Assembly (NCBI RefSeq): GCF_000196875.2
Contig: NC_014532.2
Location: 1,116,001-1,180,000 of the forward strand
Direction: 5' to 3'
Length of the DNA: 64,000 bases
From: Halomonas elongata DSM 2581
Lineage (GTDB): Bacteria > Pseudomonadota > Gammaproteobacteria > Pseudomonadales > Halomonadaceae
Part shown: piece by piece, positions 8,301 through 17,680 of the stretch
Layout of the letters: every line of letters starts with the position of its first letter
Numbering within the stretch: the first letter of the stretch is position 1
Translations under genes and position numbers: made by a program
The notes under the pieces: generated by a model
Told to the model about the DNA's origin: nothing
The model's input: the letters and a program-made list of their open reading frames with translations, nothing else
The model's database searches: none

Positions 8301-9542
8301 ATGCTGGATCGTCTGCCACTACTGATCGGGTTGCGCTATGTCCGCGCCAAGCGGCGCAACCACTTCATCTCCTTCATTTCCCTGACCTCCATGCTGGGCC
8401 TGACGCTCGGCGTGGCGGTATTGATCCTCGTGCTTTCCGTGATGAACGGATTCGACCGCGAACTGCGGACCCGGATACTGGGTATGGTGCCCCACACCCA
8501 GATCGAGAAGCCCTCGGGCATGACCGACTGGCAGTCGCTCGCCGAACGACTGACGCAGCGCGAGCATGTCATCGGTGCCGCGCCCTACATCGAGCAGCAA
8601 GGCATGTTCTCGGTGGGCGGGCGCAATCATGGCGCCATGGTCAACGGCATCGAGCCTGACTGGGAGCGTCGCGTCTCGATCATCGACGAGCACATGTCGC
8701 GGGGCAGTCTCGACGATCTGGTGCCAGGGGAGTGGAACGTCGTGCTGGGCTCGATCCTGGCGCGTCAGCTCGGGGTCGGCGTGGGCGACAGCGTGACCCT
8801 GCTGGTGCCCGAGGCCTCGATCACGCCGGCCGGCGTCTTCCCTCGGCTCAAGCGCTTCACGGTCAGTGGCATCTTCAGTGTCGGTGCCGATCTGGACGCC
8901 AACCTGGCCTATGCCAACATCGAGGACATGCAGACCCTGGCGCGGATGGGCGACGACGTGGGCGGCCTGCGCCTGGAGCTCGACGACCTGTTCAAGGCCG
9001 GCAGCGTGACCCAGTCGATCATCGACGATCTCGGCGCGGGGTATCGGGGCCTCGACTGGACCTACACGCGGGGCAATCTGTTCCAGGCGATCCAGATGGA
9101 GAAGCGCATGATCGCGCTGCTGCTCACCGTGATCATCGCGGTGGCGGCCTTCAACATCGTCTCCACTTTGGTGATGGTGGTCACCGACAAGCACGCCGAT
9201 ATCGCCATCCTGCGCACCATCGGCGCCACGCCACGCTCGATCATGGGCATCTTCATGGTCCAGGGGCTGGCGATCGGCGTGATCGGCATCCTGATCGGGG
9301 TGGGGCTGGGCATCCTGCTGGCCCTGACGGTGTCCGACATCATCGCCTTCGTCGAATCGACCTTCGGCATTCACTTCCTCGACGCCGGAGTCTATTTCAT
9401 CAGCGAGCTGCCCTCGCAACTGCTGTGGTCCGATGTCGGCAAGATCGTCGTGTCGGCCTTCGTCCTGACTTTCCTGTCGACGCTTTATCCGGCCTGGCGC
9501 GCCGCCAGGGTCCAACCCGCGGAGGTGCTGCGCTATGAGTGA
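8301..9542 (+). CDS. lolC: LolC/LolE-family lipoprotein-releasing permease
   Basis: This is the inner-membrane permease that pulls outer-membrane lipoproteins out of the membrane and hands them to LolA. The 413-aa protein has one N-terminal membrane helix (about 25-50, after RNHFISFISLTSMLG), a large periplasmic domain and three C-terminal helices, the MacB/LolC layout. The start ATG at 8301 has AAGGA upstream. LolD follows with an 8-nt overlap, and no second permease gene is present here. The transporter may therefore be a homodimer (LolF-type) rather than a LolC/LolE heterodimer. The C or E label is by family only. Confidence 0.88.
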   Translation: MLDRLPLLIGLRYVRAKRRNHFISFISLTSMLGLTLGVAVLILVLSVMNGFDRELRTRILGMVPHTQIEKPSGMTDWQSLAERLTQREHVIGAAPYIEQQGMFSVGGRNHGAMVNGIEPDWERRVSIIDEHMSRGSLDDLVPGEWNVVLGSILARQLGVGVGDSVTLLVPEASITPAGVFPRLKRFTVSGIFSVGADLDANLAYANIEDMQTLARMGDDVGGLRLELDDLFKAGSVTQSIIDDLGAGYRGLDWTYTRGNLFQAIQMEKRMIALLLTVIIAVAAFNIVSTLVMVVTDKHADIAILRTIGATPRSIMGIFMVQGLAIGVIGILIGVGLGILLALTVSDIIAFVESTFGIHFLDAGVYFISELPSQLLWSDVGKIVVSAFVLTFLSTLYPAWRAARVQPAEVLRYE

Positions 9543-10260
9543 CACGGCCATGACTCGAGACACGGTGGCAGGCGAGGTGATGCTGGAGTGCCGCGAACTG
9601 ACACGGGTCTATCGGGAAGGCCCGCGGGATCTCACCGTGCTGGATGCGCTGGAGCTCAGTGTGCGGGCCGGCGAGCGGGTCGCTGTGGTGGGCAGTTCAG
9701 GGTCGGGCAAGACGACCCTGCTCAACCTGCTGGGCGGGCTGGATCGGCCCAGCCATGGCGAAGTGCGGGTCGCCGGCGAGGTGCTGCACAGCATGGGCGA
9801 TGCGGCCCTGGGCCGCTTCCGCAATCGCCATATCGGCTTCGTCTATCAGTTCCACCATCTGCTCGCCGAGTTCACCGCCCTGGAGAACGCCGCCTTGCCG
9901 TTGATTGTGCGCGGTCAGCGCAAGAGCGAGGCCGAGGCACGGGCCATGGAGATCCTGGCGCGGGTCGGCATGCGCGAGCGGGCTGCCCACAAGCCCGGCG
10001 AACTGTCCGGCGGGGAACGCCAGCGGGTGGCCATCGCCAGGGCCCTGGTGACCGACCCGAGCCTGGTGCTGATGGACGAGCCGACCGGCAATCTCGATCA
10101 GTCGACGGCGGCCAGCATTCTGGCGTTGATGGATGAGCTGTCGGAGACGGCGGCGTGCGCCTTCGTCATCGTGACCCATGATCCGGGCCTGGCGGCGCAT
10201 CAGGATCGTGTCCTGCGTCTGGACGGCGGCCGCCTGACCGACGAAGCCTCCCGCGACTGA
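9535..10260 (+). CDS. lolD: LolD lipoprotein-releasing ABC ATPase
   Basis: LolD is the ATPase that powers lipoprotein release by the Lol permease. The 241-aa product has Walker A G-S-S-G-S-G-K-T at 53-60, the signature LSGGERQRVAIARAL, Walker B VLMDEPTGNLD and the H-loop VTHD. The segment IGFVYQFHHLLAEFTALENA is characteristic of LolD (the LolC-contacting motif around Q-F-H-H-L). It begins 8 nt before the permease stop. Its last 95 nt overlap the convergent DUF2062 gene. Confidence 0.94.
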   Translation: MSDTAMTRDTVAGEVMLECRELTRVYREGPRDLTVLDALELSVRAGERVAVVGSSGSGKTTLLNLLGGLDRPSHGEVRVAGEVLHSMGDAALGRFRNRHIGFVYQFHHLLAEFTALENAALPLIVRGQRKSEAEARAMEILARVGMRERAAHKPGELSGGERQRVAIARALVTDPSLVLMDEPTGNLDQSTAASILALMDELSETAACAFVIVTHDPGLAAHQDRVLRLDGGRLTDEASRD

Positions 10261-10825
10261 CCCCGCCCTTCGGGACCGGCCCGTCCGCCGGCCGGTCCTC
10301 CCTGCGAAGCTGCCGTCGCCGAGCCGCTCGGCGCTTCCAGCTACGCACCACCTGCCAGCGCCATAGCAGCCGAATGATCAGGCTACCGGCGATGCCGCAG
10401 ACCACCGCTGCCACCAGAGAACCCAGCGCCAGTGCCGGCAGGATGTCGAGCATCTGTTCGGCGACCCAGCGGGTCGACAGCGACTCGGGTGCCGCCCGCG
10501 CGGGACTGTCCAGCAACCAGGCGCCGAGGCGATAGTTGCCATAGAAGATCACGGGAATGGTCAGTGGGTTGGTGATCCACACCAGGCCCACGGAGAGCGG
10601 CAGGTTGGCGCGCAGGAGCCAGGCGCCCAGGGCCGCCAGGGCCATCTGGCCGGGAATCGGCAGCAGGGCACAGAAGAGCCCCACGAAGAAGGCATTGGCC
10701 ACGCTGCGCCGGGACAGCATCCACAAGGTGGGATTGCCGATCAGTTGGCCCAAGAAGCGCAGCGAGCGTTGACGCCTGAGCGTATCGGGATGTGGCAGGT
10801 AGCGCTGAAGGAGTCGGCGCGGCAT
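10166..10825 (-). CDS. DUF2062 membrane protein
   Basis: This 219-aa protein of unknown function has the DUF2062 core: MLSRRSVANAFFVGLF, then PIPGQMALAALGAWLLRANLP and WITNPLTIPVIFYGNYRLG, followed by a further helix near 130-155. At least three membrane segments are visible. The Arg/Gly-rich tail after about residue 165 is unconserved and is read from the strand opposite the end of lolD (95-nt overlap). The gene also sits beside lol/comEC in pseudomonads. Family assignment is good; nothing in the sequence shows its function. Confidence 0.8.
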   Translation of the reverse strand: MPRRLLQRYLPHPDTLRRQRSLRFLGQLIGNPTLWMLSRRSVANAFFVGLFCALLPIPGQMALAALGAWLLRANLPLSVGLVWITNPLTIPVIFYGNYRLGAWLLDSPARAAPESLSTRWVAEQMLDILPALALGSLVAAVVCGIAGSLIIRLLWRWQVVRSWKRRAARRRQLRREDRPADGPVPKGGVSRGRLRRSGGRRPDAGHDPDAPPGPDHGSR

Positions 10826-10946
10826 GACGATAGGCTCGCGGCTTCGAAACTGGGGCTATTATCCATATAAGCCGTGTATCTCGCTATGCCGCCCTGTCGG
10901 GTGGCGCGATCCGCGCAGGTGTCGTGGGCCGAGCAGGGACGATGAG

Positions 10947-13286
10947 ATGAGACAGGGATGGGCCATGCCCCTGGCACTCGCCACCCTGGCGGGCGTGGCG
11001 ACGGGGGCGCTGGCCACGACGGCGCTGCTGCAGGGGCTGGGTGTCGCTGCCCTCTGGTGCCTGGTGTGGCGTCGTGGGCGCGAGAGTCTGTTGCTTGCCG
11101 TGGTGATGCTCGTCGCCGTGCGGATCCTGCTGATGGCGGGTGGTGAACTGGCTCCCGGCCTGAGCCGGCAGGACGTGCGTCTCGACGCACGAGTGCTCGA
11201 TGTCTCGCCCCAGGCGGGGATGGCTCGCCTCGATCTGTCGGTCGATGCCTGCCGGCCACTGAGGTCGGGCCTGCCGGGCTGCGATGGCCTTGATCGGGTG
11301 CGCCTGAGCGTCTACCAGGGACCCGACATCCAGGTGGGAGAGCGCTGGCGACTGACGGCCCGCCTGCGCCCGCCCGCCGGAGCCGCCAACCCCGGGACCT
11401 TCGACTATCGTGGCTGGCTCTGGCGAGAAGGCATCCAGGCCACCGGCTATCTGCGTCAGACGCCGGCTCCGCACCGATTGGCCGAGGCCGGTGTATCGGT
11501 GCGCCGACTGGCGCTGGCGCATCTCGACGAGCAAGGTCTGGCGCCACGCCCCTCGCGCTGGCTGGCGGCCCTGACCCTCGGCGCGGAGCGGCGGCTCGAG
11601 GCGCAGGACTGGGAGCTGCTCAATGCCAGCGGCACTACCCATCTGGTGGTGATCTCCGGTCTGCATATTGGTCTGGTGGCCGCCTTTGCGTTGGGCGTGG
11701 CGCGTCTGCTGGCCCGTTGCCTGATGCCGGGCCGCTGGCGCATGGCGATCTGGCCCTGGTGGTTCGCCGGCATGGTCGCCGCCGGCTATGCGCTCCTGGC
11801 GGGGCTGGAAGCGCCGGCCATGCGCGCCCTGGTCATGGCCCTGGTCGGCCTCTGGGTCGCCAGCGGTCGTCACGCACCGGGGGCCTGGCAGGCCTGGTGG
11901 CTGGCGTTGGCCCTGATCCTGCTGCTCGATCCCCTGTCCGCCTGGCGCCCGGGATTGTGGCTCTCCTTTCTCGCCGTGGCACTGTTGATCCTGATCTGGC
12001 AGGGCAGGTCGAGACCGCGCGGCGTGCGCGGTTGGTGCCTGGCGCTGGTACGTACCCAATGGCTGCTGGCGCCGCTCATGGCGACGGCCGTGTTACTGGC
12101 GTTCGGACGGCTCGCGCCGGCCGCCCCGTTGGTCAACCTGGTCGCTGTGCCACTGGTCAGCGCCCTGATGGTACCCCTGGGGCTGGCAGGCTGGTTGCTG
12201 GCCTGGGTGCCGCCGCTCTCGATGGCGTGCTGGACCCTGTTCGCCGGCCTGACCCAGGGGCTGGCCACTGTTCTGGAAGCTGCCGTGGCACTGCTGCCGC
12301 TCTGGCAACCGCTGCCGGAGCAGCGCTGGCCACTGGTTATCGGCCTGGGCCTGGTCAGTGCGCTCTGGGCCCTGCCGGGGCTGGATCGACGCTGGCGCGT
12401 CGCCGGTACGCTGCTGCTGGCGGCCGGCTCCGTGTGGTTGCCGGTGATGGAGCCGATGCGAGGCAGTCTCTGGGCTCGGGTGTATGATGTCGGCCAGGGG
12501 CAATTGGTCGAGTTGCGCACCACCCGCTATCGAGCCCTGGTGGATACCGGGCCGCGCTTCGGTTCCGGTTTCATGCCGCTCGAGACCCTGTGGGCACCGG
12601 GGCAGGCATTCGACGACGTCATCGTCAGCCATGGCGATCAGGATCATGCCGGAGGCCTGGCGGCCCTGGAGGCCGAGCACGCCGTTGGCCGTTACCTGGC
12701 ACCGCCGGGCGAGACCCTGACGGTCGCGGCCGATGCCTGTCGAGCGGGGCGCGCCTGGCAACGCGACGGCGTCGAGTTCCGCTTCCTGTGGCCGCCGGCG
12801 CGGGTCGGAGGATTGTCCAGCAATGATCGTTCCTGCGTCCTGCTGGTCACCGCCGGTCCTCATCGCCTGTTGATTCCCGGCGATGTCGGCCGCCGGGTGG
12901 AGCGCAGCTTCCTGCGGAGCATGGCGGAACCGGTGACGGTGCTGGTGGCGGGGCATCATGGCAGTCATACCAGCTCCGGGCCGTCCCTGGTGCGTCGGCT
13001 GACGCCCGGCTCGGTCGTCTTCAGCGCGGCGCGCGATAGCCGCTTCGGTCATCCGGCAGCCGAGGTGGTACGGCGTTTCCGACTGGCCGGTAGCTGCCTG
13101 TGGAGTACCGCCCAGGACGGTGCCCTGACGTTGAGGCTGGGTGGGCGCGACGATCCGGGCATCAGCGCCGCGCGGCCGCTGTCCTGGCGGTCCAGCGGTG
13201 TCGGCCGGGACTGCCTTGCGTTAGAATCGCCTGCATCGATACCGGGCTTGCCCGTGCCGACATCCACTGAAGCGGAGACACCGTGA
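10947..13286 (+). CDS. comEC: ComEC/Rec2-family DNA uptake channel
   Basis: ComEC moves single-stranded DNA across the inner membrane during natural transformation. The product is about 779 aa from the ATG at 10947 (AGGGA upstream); the open frame extends to 10824 without conserved residues. It has an N-terminal DUF4131 region with an OB-like fold, the competence domain starting at TTHLVVISGLHIGL with many membrane helices, and a C-terminal metallo-beta-lactamase-like domain (YDVGQGQLVELRT, VSHGDQDHAGGL, VAGHHGSHTSSGPSL) proposed to degrade one strand. The stop overlaps the msbA start (GTGA). No other competence gene is in the window, so competence itself is not shown. Confidence 0.9.
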   Translation: MRQGWAMPLALATLAGVATGALATTALLQGLGVAALWCLVWRRGRESLLLAVVMLVAVRILLMAGGELAPGLSRQDVRLDARVLDVSPQAGMARLDLSVDACRPLRSGLPGCDGLDRVRLSVYQGPDIQVGERWRLTARLRPPAGAANPGTFDYRGWLWREGIQATGYLRQTPAPHRLAEAGVSVRRLALAHLDEQGLAPRPSRWLAALTLGAERRLEAQDWELLNASGTTHLVVISGLHIGLVAAFALGVARLLARCLMPGRWRMAIWPWWFAGMVAAGYALLAGLEAPAMRALVMALVGLWVASGRHAPGAWQAWWLALALILLLDPLSAWRPGLWLSFLAVALLILIWQGRSRPRGVRGWCLALVRTQWLLAPLMATAVLLAFGRLAPAAPLVNLVAVPLVSALMVPLGLAGWLLAWVPPLSMACWTLFAGLTQGLATVLEAAVALLPLWQPLPEQRWPLVIGLGLVSALWALPGLDRRWRVAGTLLLAAGSVWLPVMEPMRGSLWARVYDVGQGQLVELRTTRYRALVDTGPRFGSGFMPLETLWAPGQAFDDVIVSHGDQDHAGGLAALEAEHAVGRYLAPPGETLTVAADACRAGRAWQRDGVEFRFLWPPARVGGLSSNDRSCVLLVTAGPHRLLIPGDVGRRVERSFLRSMAEPVTVLVAGHHGSHTSSGPSLVRRLTPGSVVFSAARDSRFGHPAAEVVRRFRLAGSCLWSTAQDGALTLRLGGRDDPGISAARPLSWRSSGVGRDCLALESPASIPGLPVPTSTEAETP

Positions 13287-15028
13287 TCGAACATTCCGGC
13301 TGGACCCTCTACAAGCGTCTGCTGGGTTACGTCAGGCCGCACTGGCGGGCCTTCTCCCTGGCCATCGTGGGCTATGTGCTCTATGCCGCATCGAGCACGG
13401 CGCTGGCCGAGATGATGAAGCGGCTGATCGACGGCATCCAGGATCCTGACGCCGCCTTTCGGCTCTGGCTGCCCCTGTTCGTGGTAGGCATGTTCGCCTT
13501 CCGGGGGCTGGGCACCTTCCTCGGCACCTATTTCATGAGCAATGTGGCGCGCAACCTGGTGCATGCCCTGCGCTGTGATGTCTTCAATCACATGCTGCAC
13601 CTGCCCGGGCGCTTCTTCGACTCGCATTCCTCGGGGCATCTGATCTCGCGGGTCACCTACCATGTGGAGCAGGTGACCGGTGCGGCCACCAAGGCGATCA
13701 CCATCCTGCTGCGCGAAGGCCTCTTCGTGATCGGGCTGATCATCTACCTGTTGTGGACAAACTGGATGCTGACGCTGCTGTTTCTCGCCGTGACGCCGAT
13801 GATCGGCGGCGTGGTCAGTTACGCCAGCAAGCGCTTTCGTAGCATCTCGCGGCGCATCCAGCGCTCCATGGGCGATGTGACCCATGTGGCATCCGAAGCG
13901 CTGTCCGGTTACCGGGTGGTACGCACCCACGGCGCCGAGGCCTACGAGAAGGCACGCTTCGCCGAGGCCAGCGAGGTCAACCGTCGCCAGAGCATGAAGG
14001 AAGCCCTCACCAAGGCCACCAGCACGCCGGTGATCCAGTTGATGGTGGCTCTGGCTCTGGCATTGCTGGTGTGGCTGGCCATGTCGCCGGCGTTGATGGC
14101 GAACATGACGCCCGGCGAGTTTGTGGCCTTCATCACCGCCGCTTCGCTGATGGCCAAGCCGGTACGCCAGCTCACCGAGATCAACGCCACCGTGCAGAAG
14201 GGAATCGCCGCGGCCGCCGAGCTGTTCGGCCTGCTCGAGGAGGAACCCGAAGAGGATCTGGGCGATCGAGAACCGGGGCGTCTCGAGGGCCGGGTGCGCT
14301 TCGAGGATGTGCATTTCGCCTATGGCGAGGATCAACCCGAGGTGCTCAAGGGCATCGATCTGGAAGTGGCGCCGGGCGAGATGATTGCCATCGTCGGCCG
14401 CTCGGGCAGCGGCAAGTCGACCCTGATGAGCCTGCTGCCGCGCTTCTACCATCCCACGGCGGGACGTATCCTGATCGACGATGTGCCCATCGAGACATAC
14501 CGCCTGGCGCCGTTGCGGCGTTGCATCGCCCTGGTCTCCCAGCAGGTCATGCTGTTCAACGCGAGCATCGCCGACAACATCGCCTATGGAGTGGATCACG
14601 CCGATCCGGCCGCCATCGAGGCCGCTGCCCGTGCCGCCCATGCCCACGAGTTCATCGAGAACCTGTCGGAGGGCTATGACACCGTGGTGGGAGAGAATGG
14701 CGTCATGCTTTCGGGTGGCCAGCGCCAACGCCTGGCCATCGCCCGGGCCATCTTCAAGGATGCGCCGTTGCTGGTGCTGGACGAGGCCACCTCGGCGCTG
14801 GATACCGAATCGGAACGCTACATCCAGGCGGCCCTGGAAGAGGTGTGTCGTGATCGCACCACCTTCGTGATTGCTCATCGCCTGTCGACCATCGAGCGTG
14901 CCGATCGCATCCTGGTGATGGAGGCCGGCGAGATCGTCGAGCAGGGCAATCACGCCGAGCTGCTGGCCCGGGACGGCGCCTATGCGGCCCTGCATCGCCT
15001 GCAGTTCCGGGAGAGCGAGCCGGCATGA
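13283..15028 (+). CDS. msbA: MsbA lipid A export ATP-binding/permease protein
   Basis: MsbA flips core-lipid A across the inner membrane. The 581-aa half-transporter has six N-terminal membrane helices (to about residue 330) and one ATPase domain: Walker A GRSGSGKS at about 372-379, Q-loop LVSQQVMLFN, signature LSGGQRQRLAIARAIF and Walker B LLVLDEATSALD. The start is GTG at 13283 overlapping the comEC stop, and the stop overlaps the lpxK ATG. Neighbouring lpxK and kdsB supply lipid A and Kdo, so substrate assignment is well supported by context. Confidence 0.93.
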   Translation: MIEHSGWTLYKRLLGYVRPHWRAFSLAIVGYVLYAASSTALAEMMKRLIDGIQDPDAAFRLWLPLFVVGMFAFRGLGTFLGTYFMSNVARNLVHALRCDVFNHMLHLPGRFFDSHSSGHLISRVTYHVEQVTGAATKAITILLREGLFVIGLIIYLLWTNWMLTLLFLAVTPMIGGVVSYASKRFRSISRRIQRSMGDVTHVASEALSGYRVVRTHGAEAYEKARFAEASEVNRRQSMKEALTKATSTPVIQLMVALALALLVWLAMSPALMANMTPGEFVAFITAASLMAKPVRQLTEINATVQKGIAAAAELFGLLEEEPEEDLGDREPGRLEGRVRFEDVHFAYGEDQPEVLKGIDLEVAPGEMIAIVGRSGSGKSTLMSLLPRFYHPTAGRILIDDVPIETYRLAPLRRCIALVSQQVMLFNASIADNIAYGVDHADPAAIEAAARAAHAHEFIENLSEGYDTVVGENGVMLSGGQRQRLAIARAIFKDAPLLVLDEATSALDTESERYIQAALEEVCRDRTTFVIAHRLSTIERADRILVMEAGEIVEQGNHAELLARDGAYAALHRLQFRESEPA

Positions 15029-16017
15029 CGTCGCTCGCCGAGCGCTGGCTGGAAGCCGCTTACAGTGGCAAGCGCTGGCTCATGGCGCTGCGCCCCCTGG
15101 AGGCACTCTATCGCTGTGCGATGCGTCGCCGGGCGGCCGCCTACGCCGACGGAAGAAAAGCCGTCTGGCGCGCGCCGGTGCCGGTGGTCGTGGTGGGTAA
15201 CATCACCCTCGGCGGGACCGGCAAGTCGCCGCTGGTGGCCTGGCTGGCACGCTATCTCGTCGAGGCGGGGTGGACGCCGGGTATCCTGTCGAGGGGCTAT
15301 GGCGGCCGCTCCGAACGCTATCCGCTGTATCTCGAGGCGGATACGCCGGTTGCCGAGAGCGGCGACGAGCCGCGCATGCTGGCCGACCAGACTGGCTGCC
15401 CCGTGGTGGTTGACCCGGATCGACCGCGAGGCGGTCGCCGCCTGCTGGAGGCGGGTTGCGACATCCTGATCAGCGACGACGGCCTGCAGCATCTGGCATT
15501 GGGTCGTGACCTGGAAATCGTCGTGGTCGATGGCCAGCGTGGCCTGGGCAATGAACGTTGCCTGCCGGCCGGGCCATTGCGCGAGCCCACCAAGCGTCTT
15601 GCCACGGTGGATGCGGTGATGATCAACGGTCGGCTGCGACGACCGCTACCGGCTGCCGGCCATGCCATGCAGCTGACGCCCGTTGCCTGGCGAGCCCTGG
15701 ACGACGGCCGTCGAGAGGCGCTTGCGCCACCGCCCTTCGCCGGGCCGGTGCACGCCCTGGCCGGCATCGGGCGGCCGGCGCGCTTTTTCGAGACGCTGGG
15801 TGAACTGGGTGTCGAGTTCGAGGCCCACGCCTTCGCCGATCACCATCGGTTCACCGCCGCCGACCTGGCCTTCGACGACGAGCGGCCAGTGGTGATGACC
15901 GCCAAGGACGCGGTCAAGTGCCGGGGGTTGGTGAGCGGGGCCTGGAGCCTGGATGTGGAAGCGGTCCCCGAACCGGCGTTCGTCGACTGGCTGACCAGGC
16001 GCCTGGCGATGTTATGA
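15025..16017 (+). CDS. lpxK: tetraacyldisaccharide 4'-kinase
   Basis: LpxK phosphorylates the 4' position of the tetraacyl disaccharide to make lipid IVA, at the cytoplasmic face of the inner membrane. The 330-aa product has a Walker A-like loop in VVVVGNITLGGTGKSPLVAWL (G-G-T-G-K-S ends near 68), then SRGYGGRS and the Walker-B-like ISDDGLQHLALGRDLEIVVVD. The N-terminal amphipathic membrane-anchor helix is present. The ATG overlaps the msbA stop by 4 nt. The 194-nt gap after it holds no clear signal. Confidence 0.94.
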   Translation: MTSLAERWLEAAYSGKRWLMALRPLEALYRCAMRRRAAAYADGRKAVWRAPVPVVVVGNITLGGTGKSPLVAWLARYLVEAGWTPGILSRGYGGRSERYPLYLEADTPVAESGDEPRMLADQTGCPVVVDPDRPRGGRRLLEAGCDILISDDGLQHLALGRDLEIVVVDGQRGLGNERCLPAGPLREPTKRLATVDAVMINGRLRRPLPAAGHAMQLTPVAWRALDDGRREALAPPPFAGPVHALAGIGRPARFFETLGELGVEFEAHAFADHHRFTAADLAFDDERPVVMTAKDAVKCRGLVSGAWSLDVEAVPEPAFVDWLTRRLAML

Positions 16018-16211
16018 AATCCAGTGCCATCCTCTTGATGGCGACACAAAGACGTGCCGCCGCCGGACGACAGGCCGGCGCGAGCCCATCCCACGCAGCC
16101 GATTGACCTATCGGCGCCCGCGTGGGAGGGCGACAATCGAAGCGATCGGGATGATCGTCTTGATTGCCAGGTGAATCAACGGCCGACGAAATCGCTCATG
16201 GAGGCGACGAC

Positions 16212-16421
16212 ATGGACAAGGAACTGCTGGCGATGCTGGTGTGCCCGCTCTGCAAGGGCAAACTGAAGTACGACCGCGAGGCCGACGAACTGCTGTGCCG
16301 TTACGACGGCCTGGCGTATCCCGTGCGTGACGGGATACCGGTCATGCTTCCCGATGAGGCCAGGCAGATGGACGTCGACGAGAAACTGCCGGCGTCTCCC
16401 GGACACGACGGCGAGACCTGA
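16212..16421 (+). CDS. Trm112-like (YcaR family) small protein
   Basis: This 69-aa protein carries [10 protein letters not shown] (C11, C14), a third Cys at 29 and the conserved [11 protein letters not shown] segment of the Trm112/YcaR family. Eukaryotic Trm112 activates methyltransferases; the bacterial function is unsettled. The ATG at 16212 is preceded by GGAGG at 16200-16204. An in-frame earlier start at 16164 adds unconserved residues. Position between lpxK and kdsB is the same as in E. coli and Pseudomonas. Confidence 0.9.
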   Translation: MDKELLAMLVCPLCKGKLKYDREADELLCRYDGLAYPVRDGIPVMLPDEARQMDVDEKLPASPGHDGET

Positions 16422-16430
16422 GGGGGAAGC

Positions 16431-17204
16431 ATGCAGGATTTCATCGTCGTGATCCCGTCGCGTTTCGCCTCCACGCGTCTGCCGGGCAAGCCGCTGCTGG
16501 ATATTGCCGGAGAGCCGATGGTCGCCCACGTCTGGCGTCGTGCTTGCGCCAGTGCCGCCACCCGGGTGGTGGTGGCCACCGACGACGAGCGTATCCGCAC
16601 CGCCTTCGATGGCCTGGATGCCGAGGTGGTGATGACCAGGAGCGATCATCCCTCGGGAACCGACCGCCTGGCCGAGGTGGCCGAGCGGCTGGCGTTGCCC
16701 GACGACGCCGTGCTGGTCAATGTCCAGGGCGACGAGCCGCTGATTCCGCCGGCCCTGATCGATCAGGTGGCCATGCGGCTGTTCGACGATCCCGGCGCTT
16801 CCATCTCCACCCTCGCCGAGTCGATCACCGAGGTCGAAACACTCTTCGATCCCAATGTCGTGAAAGTGGTGCGCGCGGCGTCGGGCAGGGCGCTCTACTT
16901 CTCGCGGGCGCCAGTCCCTTGGGATCGAGAGGCCTTCGCCGAGCGGCCCGAGTTGCTGTCGACCGATGCCTGGCTGAGACATATCGGTATCTATGCCTAT
17001 CGCGCGAGTTTTCTCGCCGAATATCGTGATTGGGCGCCGTCACCCCTGGAACAGCTCGAACAGCTCGAACAGTTGCGCGCCCTGCACCATGGCCATGCCA
17101 TCCAGGTCGGCCTGGCGCGGGAACCCAATCCGCCCGGCGTGGATACCGCCGCGGATCTCGAGCGGGTTCGCGAGTGGCTGAGCGCCGAGGGAGGAACGTC
17201 ATGA
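16431..17204 (+). CDS. kdsB: CMP-Kdo synthetase
   Basis: KdsB activates Kdo with CTP to CMP-Kdo for the LPS inner core. The 257-aa product has the nucleotide-binding start [17 protein letters not shown], the [13 protein letters not shown] motif and the [12 protein letters not shown] motif that holds the metal-binding Asp. GAGGGGGAA precedes the ATG. The run E-Q-L-E-Q-L-E-Q-L near residue 205 is a small codon repeat (CTCGAACAG). Its stop overlaps the phosphatase ATG by 4 nt. Confidence 0.95.
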   Translation: MQDFIVVIPSRFASTRLPGKPLLDIAGEPMVAHVWRRACASAATRVVVATDDERIRTAFDGLDAEVVMTRSDHPSGTDRLAEVAERLALPDDAVLVNVQGDEPLIPPALIDQVAMRLFDDPGASISTLAESITEVETLFDPNVVKVVRAASGRALYFSRAPVPWDREAFAERPELLSTDAWLRHIGIYAYRASFLAEYRDWAPSPLEQLEQLEQLRALHHGHAIQVGLAREPNPPGVDTAADLERVREWLSAEGGTS

Positions 17205-17680
17205 TCCGCGTACTCTTCGTCTGTCTCGGCAATATCTGCCGCTCGCCCACCGCTGAAGGCATGTTTCGCCGTCTGCTCGACGAGTCCGGTCTGGCCGATC
17301 GCGTCGAGATCGATTCCTGCGGGGTCGGCCCCTGGCATGTCGGGGAAGCGCCCGATCCGCGGGCGCGCCGGGCGGCAGCGCGGCGTGGCCTGGATATCGA
17401 CGGGCTGCGTGGACGGCAACTCGAGGCGGCCGATTTCGAACGCTTCGATTATCTGCTGGCCATGGACGAGGACAACCTCGCCGCCCTGCAGGCCCAATGC
17501 CCACCGGAGTGCCAGGCGCATATCGGCCTCTTCCTGGCATTCGCCGGCCTGCCCGACACCTCGGTACCCGATCCCTACTTCGGGGGCGAGCAGGGCTTCG
17601 AAGACATGATGGATCTGCTGGAGGCCGCGTCCCGGGGCCTGCTGGACAGCGTGCGCGAGCGTCTGGAGGCATCCTCTTGA
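17201..17680 (+). CDS. low-molecular-weight protein tyrosine phosphatase
   Basis: The 159-aa protein carries the phosphatase loop C-L-G-N-I-C-R-S (C8, R14) at its N terminus and the general-acid motif V-P-D-P-Y-F near residue 125. It is probably cytosolic. A homolog lies between kdsB and murB in Pseudomonas too. Such enzymes often act on tyrosine kinases for capsule or exopolysaccharide, but no such genes are here, so the substrate is unknown. The ATG overlaps kdsB and the stop overlaps the murB TTG start. Confidence 0.9.
   Translation: MIRVLFVCLGNICRSPTAEGMFRRLLDESGLADRVEIDSCGVGPWHVGEAPDPRARRAAARRGLDIDGLRGRQLEAADFERFDYLLAMDEDNLAALQAQCPPECQAHIGLFLAFAGLPDTSVPDPYFGGEQGFEDMMDLLEAASRGLLDSVRERLEASS

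Noticed and set aside
13049..14995. 648-codon minus-strand ORF
   Set aside because: Antisense of msbA; the plus-strand product has all ABC transporter motifs.
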